64,000 nt of DNA, from positions 123,372,126-123,436,125 of the forward strand of contig CP136069.1 of assembly GCA_032622095.1 (NCBI GenBank), written 5' to 3'. Source of the stretch: Siphonodentalium dalli. Its lineage: Eukaryota; Mollusca; Scaphopoda; Gadilida; Siphonodentaliidae. The first letter of the stretch is position 1; each line of letters begins with the position of its first letter. Made by a program: the position numbers and the translations under genes. The notes below the pieces were generated by a model, which made no database searches, was not told the origin of the DNA, and saw only the letters and a list, made by a program, of their open reading frames with translations. Shown here one piece after another: positions 63,056 through 64,000 of the stretch.

Positions 63056-63218
63056 ACAGAACACAACGCGCATCTTAATCGAGAATCTTTTATCGAATGA
63101 GTTGCGGATGGCGCAAGGATATATTTCGCGAGAGCGTAGCTCGAGCGAAATATAACTTTGCGCCGTCCGCAACGAGTTCGATAAAAGATTCGAGATTATG
63201 ATGCAAGTTGTGTTCTGT
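63056..63218. mobile_element. Hairpin MITE, 163 bp
   Basis: ACAGAACACAACGCGCATC, GAATCTTTTATCGAA and GTTGCGGATGGCGCAA pair with the right half ending GCAAGTTGTGTTCTGT. The loop lies near GAGCGTAGCTCGAG. Confidence 0.8.
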
Positions 63219-63544
63219 ATTTATTCTACACCGTTCAGTCAGATAAGTTCAATCCATGAATGTCATATACATTGTTACTATAGCCACCTTTATTGTGATT
63301 TCAGACTGACAAATAGCCAGTAATTATGGGGGGGATCACCGGAAGCGGATGATCGACGTATTGTACGTCATCTTTCTTGGCGACAACGTCAACAAGAATA
63401 GTTCCGGCTTGTATTCCACTAGAGGTATACACTGCTATGTATTCAATGGCTGGGATTCTGTTGAATACATGTGCCTCACGTCAATGGGTGTGGAATAAAA
63501 AATCATTCGATATTCGTTGAAAACCACATCTCAGACAGTTCTTT
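63219..63544. other. No gene seen
   Basis: No exon, repeat or element recognised. Confidence 0.4.
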
Positions 63545-63945
63545 AGAAGTTATAATAATAATAATAATATATAGCATTTATATAGCTCTTTGGACTCTAT
63601 ATACAAGTTATATACAAACGTTGGATGTTAGCAATCACAGAATTGAATAATGATACGTCATTATCTGCGGCTAGCTGTGTGTGGGTAAATCTTAAAGAGG
63701 TTCGTTTTCAGTCGTTGTTTGAAGATATCGAATGTAGAGAGGAATTGAGTTCCAAACACTTGGTGCAGCCTCTGTGAACAAAACGATGTTCAAGTGTCTT
63801 GTAGTTACCCATGTGAACAGCCAGAAGTTGTTTTTGCTTGGAACGTAGTGTATACAAAGTAAGAAGGTCTGAGATGTATGAGTCACATACAGAGTGATTA
63901 AAGGCAAGGAGATCAAATTCCCCCTGCCTTACCACATGAATGTCC
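63545..63945 (-). pseudogene. LINE reverse-transcriptase C-terminus and 3' end with (ATT)n tail
   Basis: On the minus strand one frame reads EAAPSVWNSIPLYIR, and a frame shifted by one base continues TFDIFKQRLKTNLFKIY. Together they match the C-terminal tail common to LINE reverse transcriptases (APKLWNSLP followed by FK..LKT.LF). The element then ends in an (ATT)n tract (63550-63570), as in CR1/L2-type retrotransposons. It is truncated at 5' and frameshifted, so inactive. Confidence 0.75.
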
Positions 63946-64000
63946 TACCTCAATATATGCCTTTCTGAATATGCATATTTTGAGCTAAAGCAGGTGTGGA

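Overview
The window is animal nuclear DNA, AT-rich and packed with small DNA transposons. One host gene runs across most of it on the minus strand: IFT74, a core subunit of the ciliary intraflagellar transport complex IFT-B. I recover 19 consecutive coding exons (49954 down to 3153) whose splice phases all join and whose peptides follow the IFT74 family in order. About 485 residues are present; the first residues and roughly the last 100 residues are not found. The host is a ciliated metazoan. The transposon set and expanded introns suggest an aquatic invertebrate, but I cannot name the phylum.

Layout. 1-3150: a broken Tc1 transposase and a diverged hairpin MITE. 3153-18524: the last two visible IFT74 exons, separated by a 15 kb intron that holds a 13 kb inverted structure. 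That structure is a foldback element with ~1.3 kb arms and a minisatellite centre, into which two related ~4 kb bipartite elements have inserted. 18.6-20 kb: an island of one iterated 14-bp word. 20-50 kb: the remaining exons, with MITEs of two main kinds between them (piggyBac-like ones bounded by TTAA, and hAT-type double-hairpin ones with 8-bp target duplications). Several of these end only 5-55 nt from a splice site. Four larger hAT elements with 8-bp duplications lie at 24.1, 38.1, 39.8 and 43.5 kb. 50-64 kb, upstream of the recognisable gene: a SINE-like sequence, a TIR element with a 5-bp duplication, a second word island, a 3.65 kb TIR element carrying a two-exon zinc-finger gene and eight ~160-bp tandem units, degenerate tandem repeats, and the 3' end of a LINE.

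There is no operon-like logic: IFT74 is the only gene I can name, and the rest is transposon-derived. The best candidates for something undescribed are the 13 kb inverted composite with its twin bipartite elements, the two islands of the iterated word TAACRGKAAWGACA, and the crowding of MITE ends against IFT74 splice sites.
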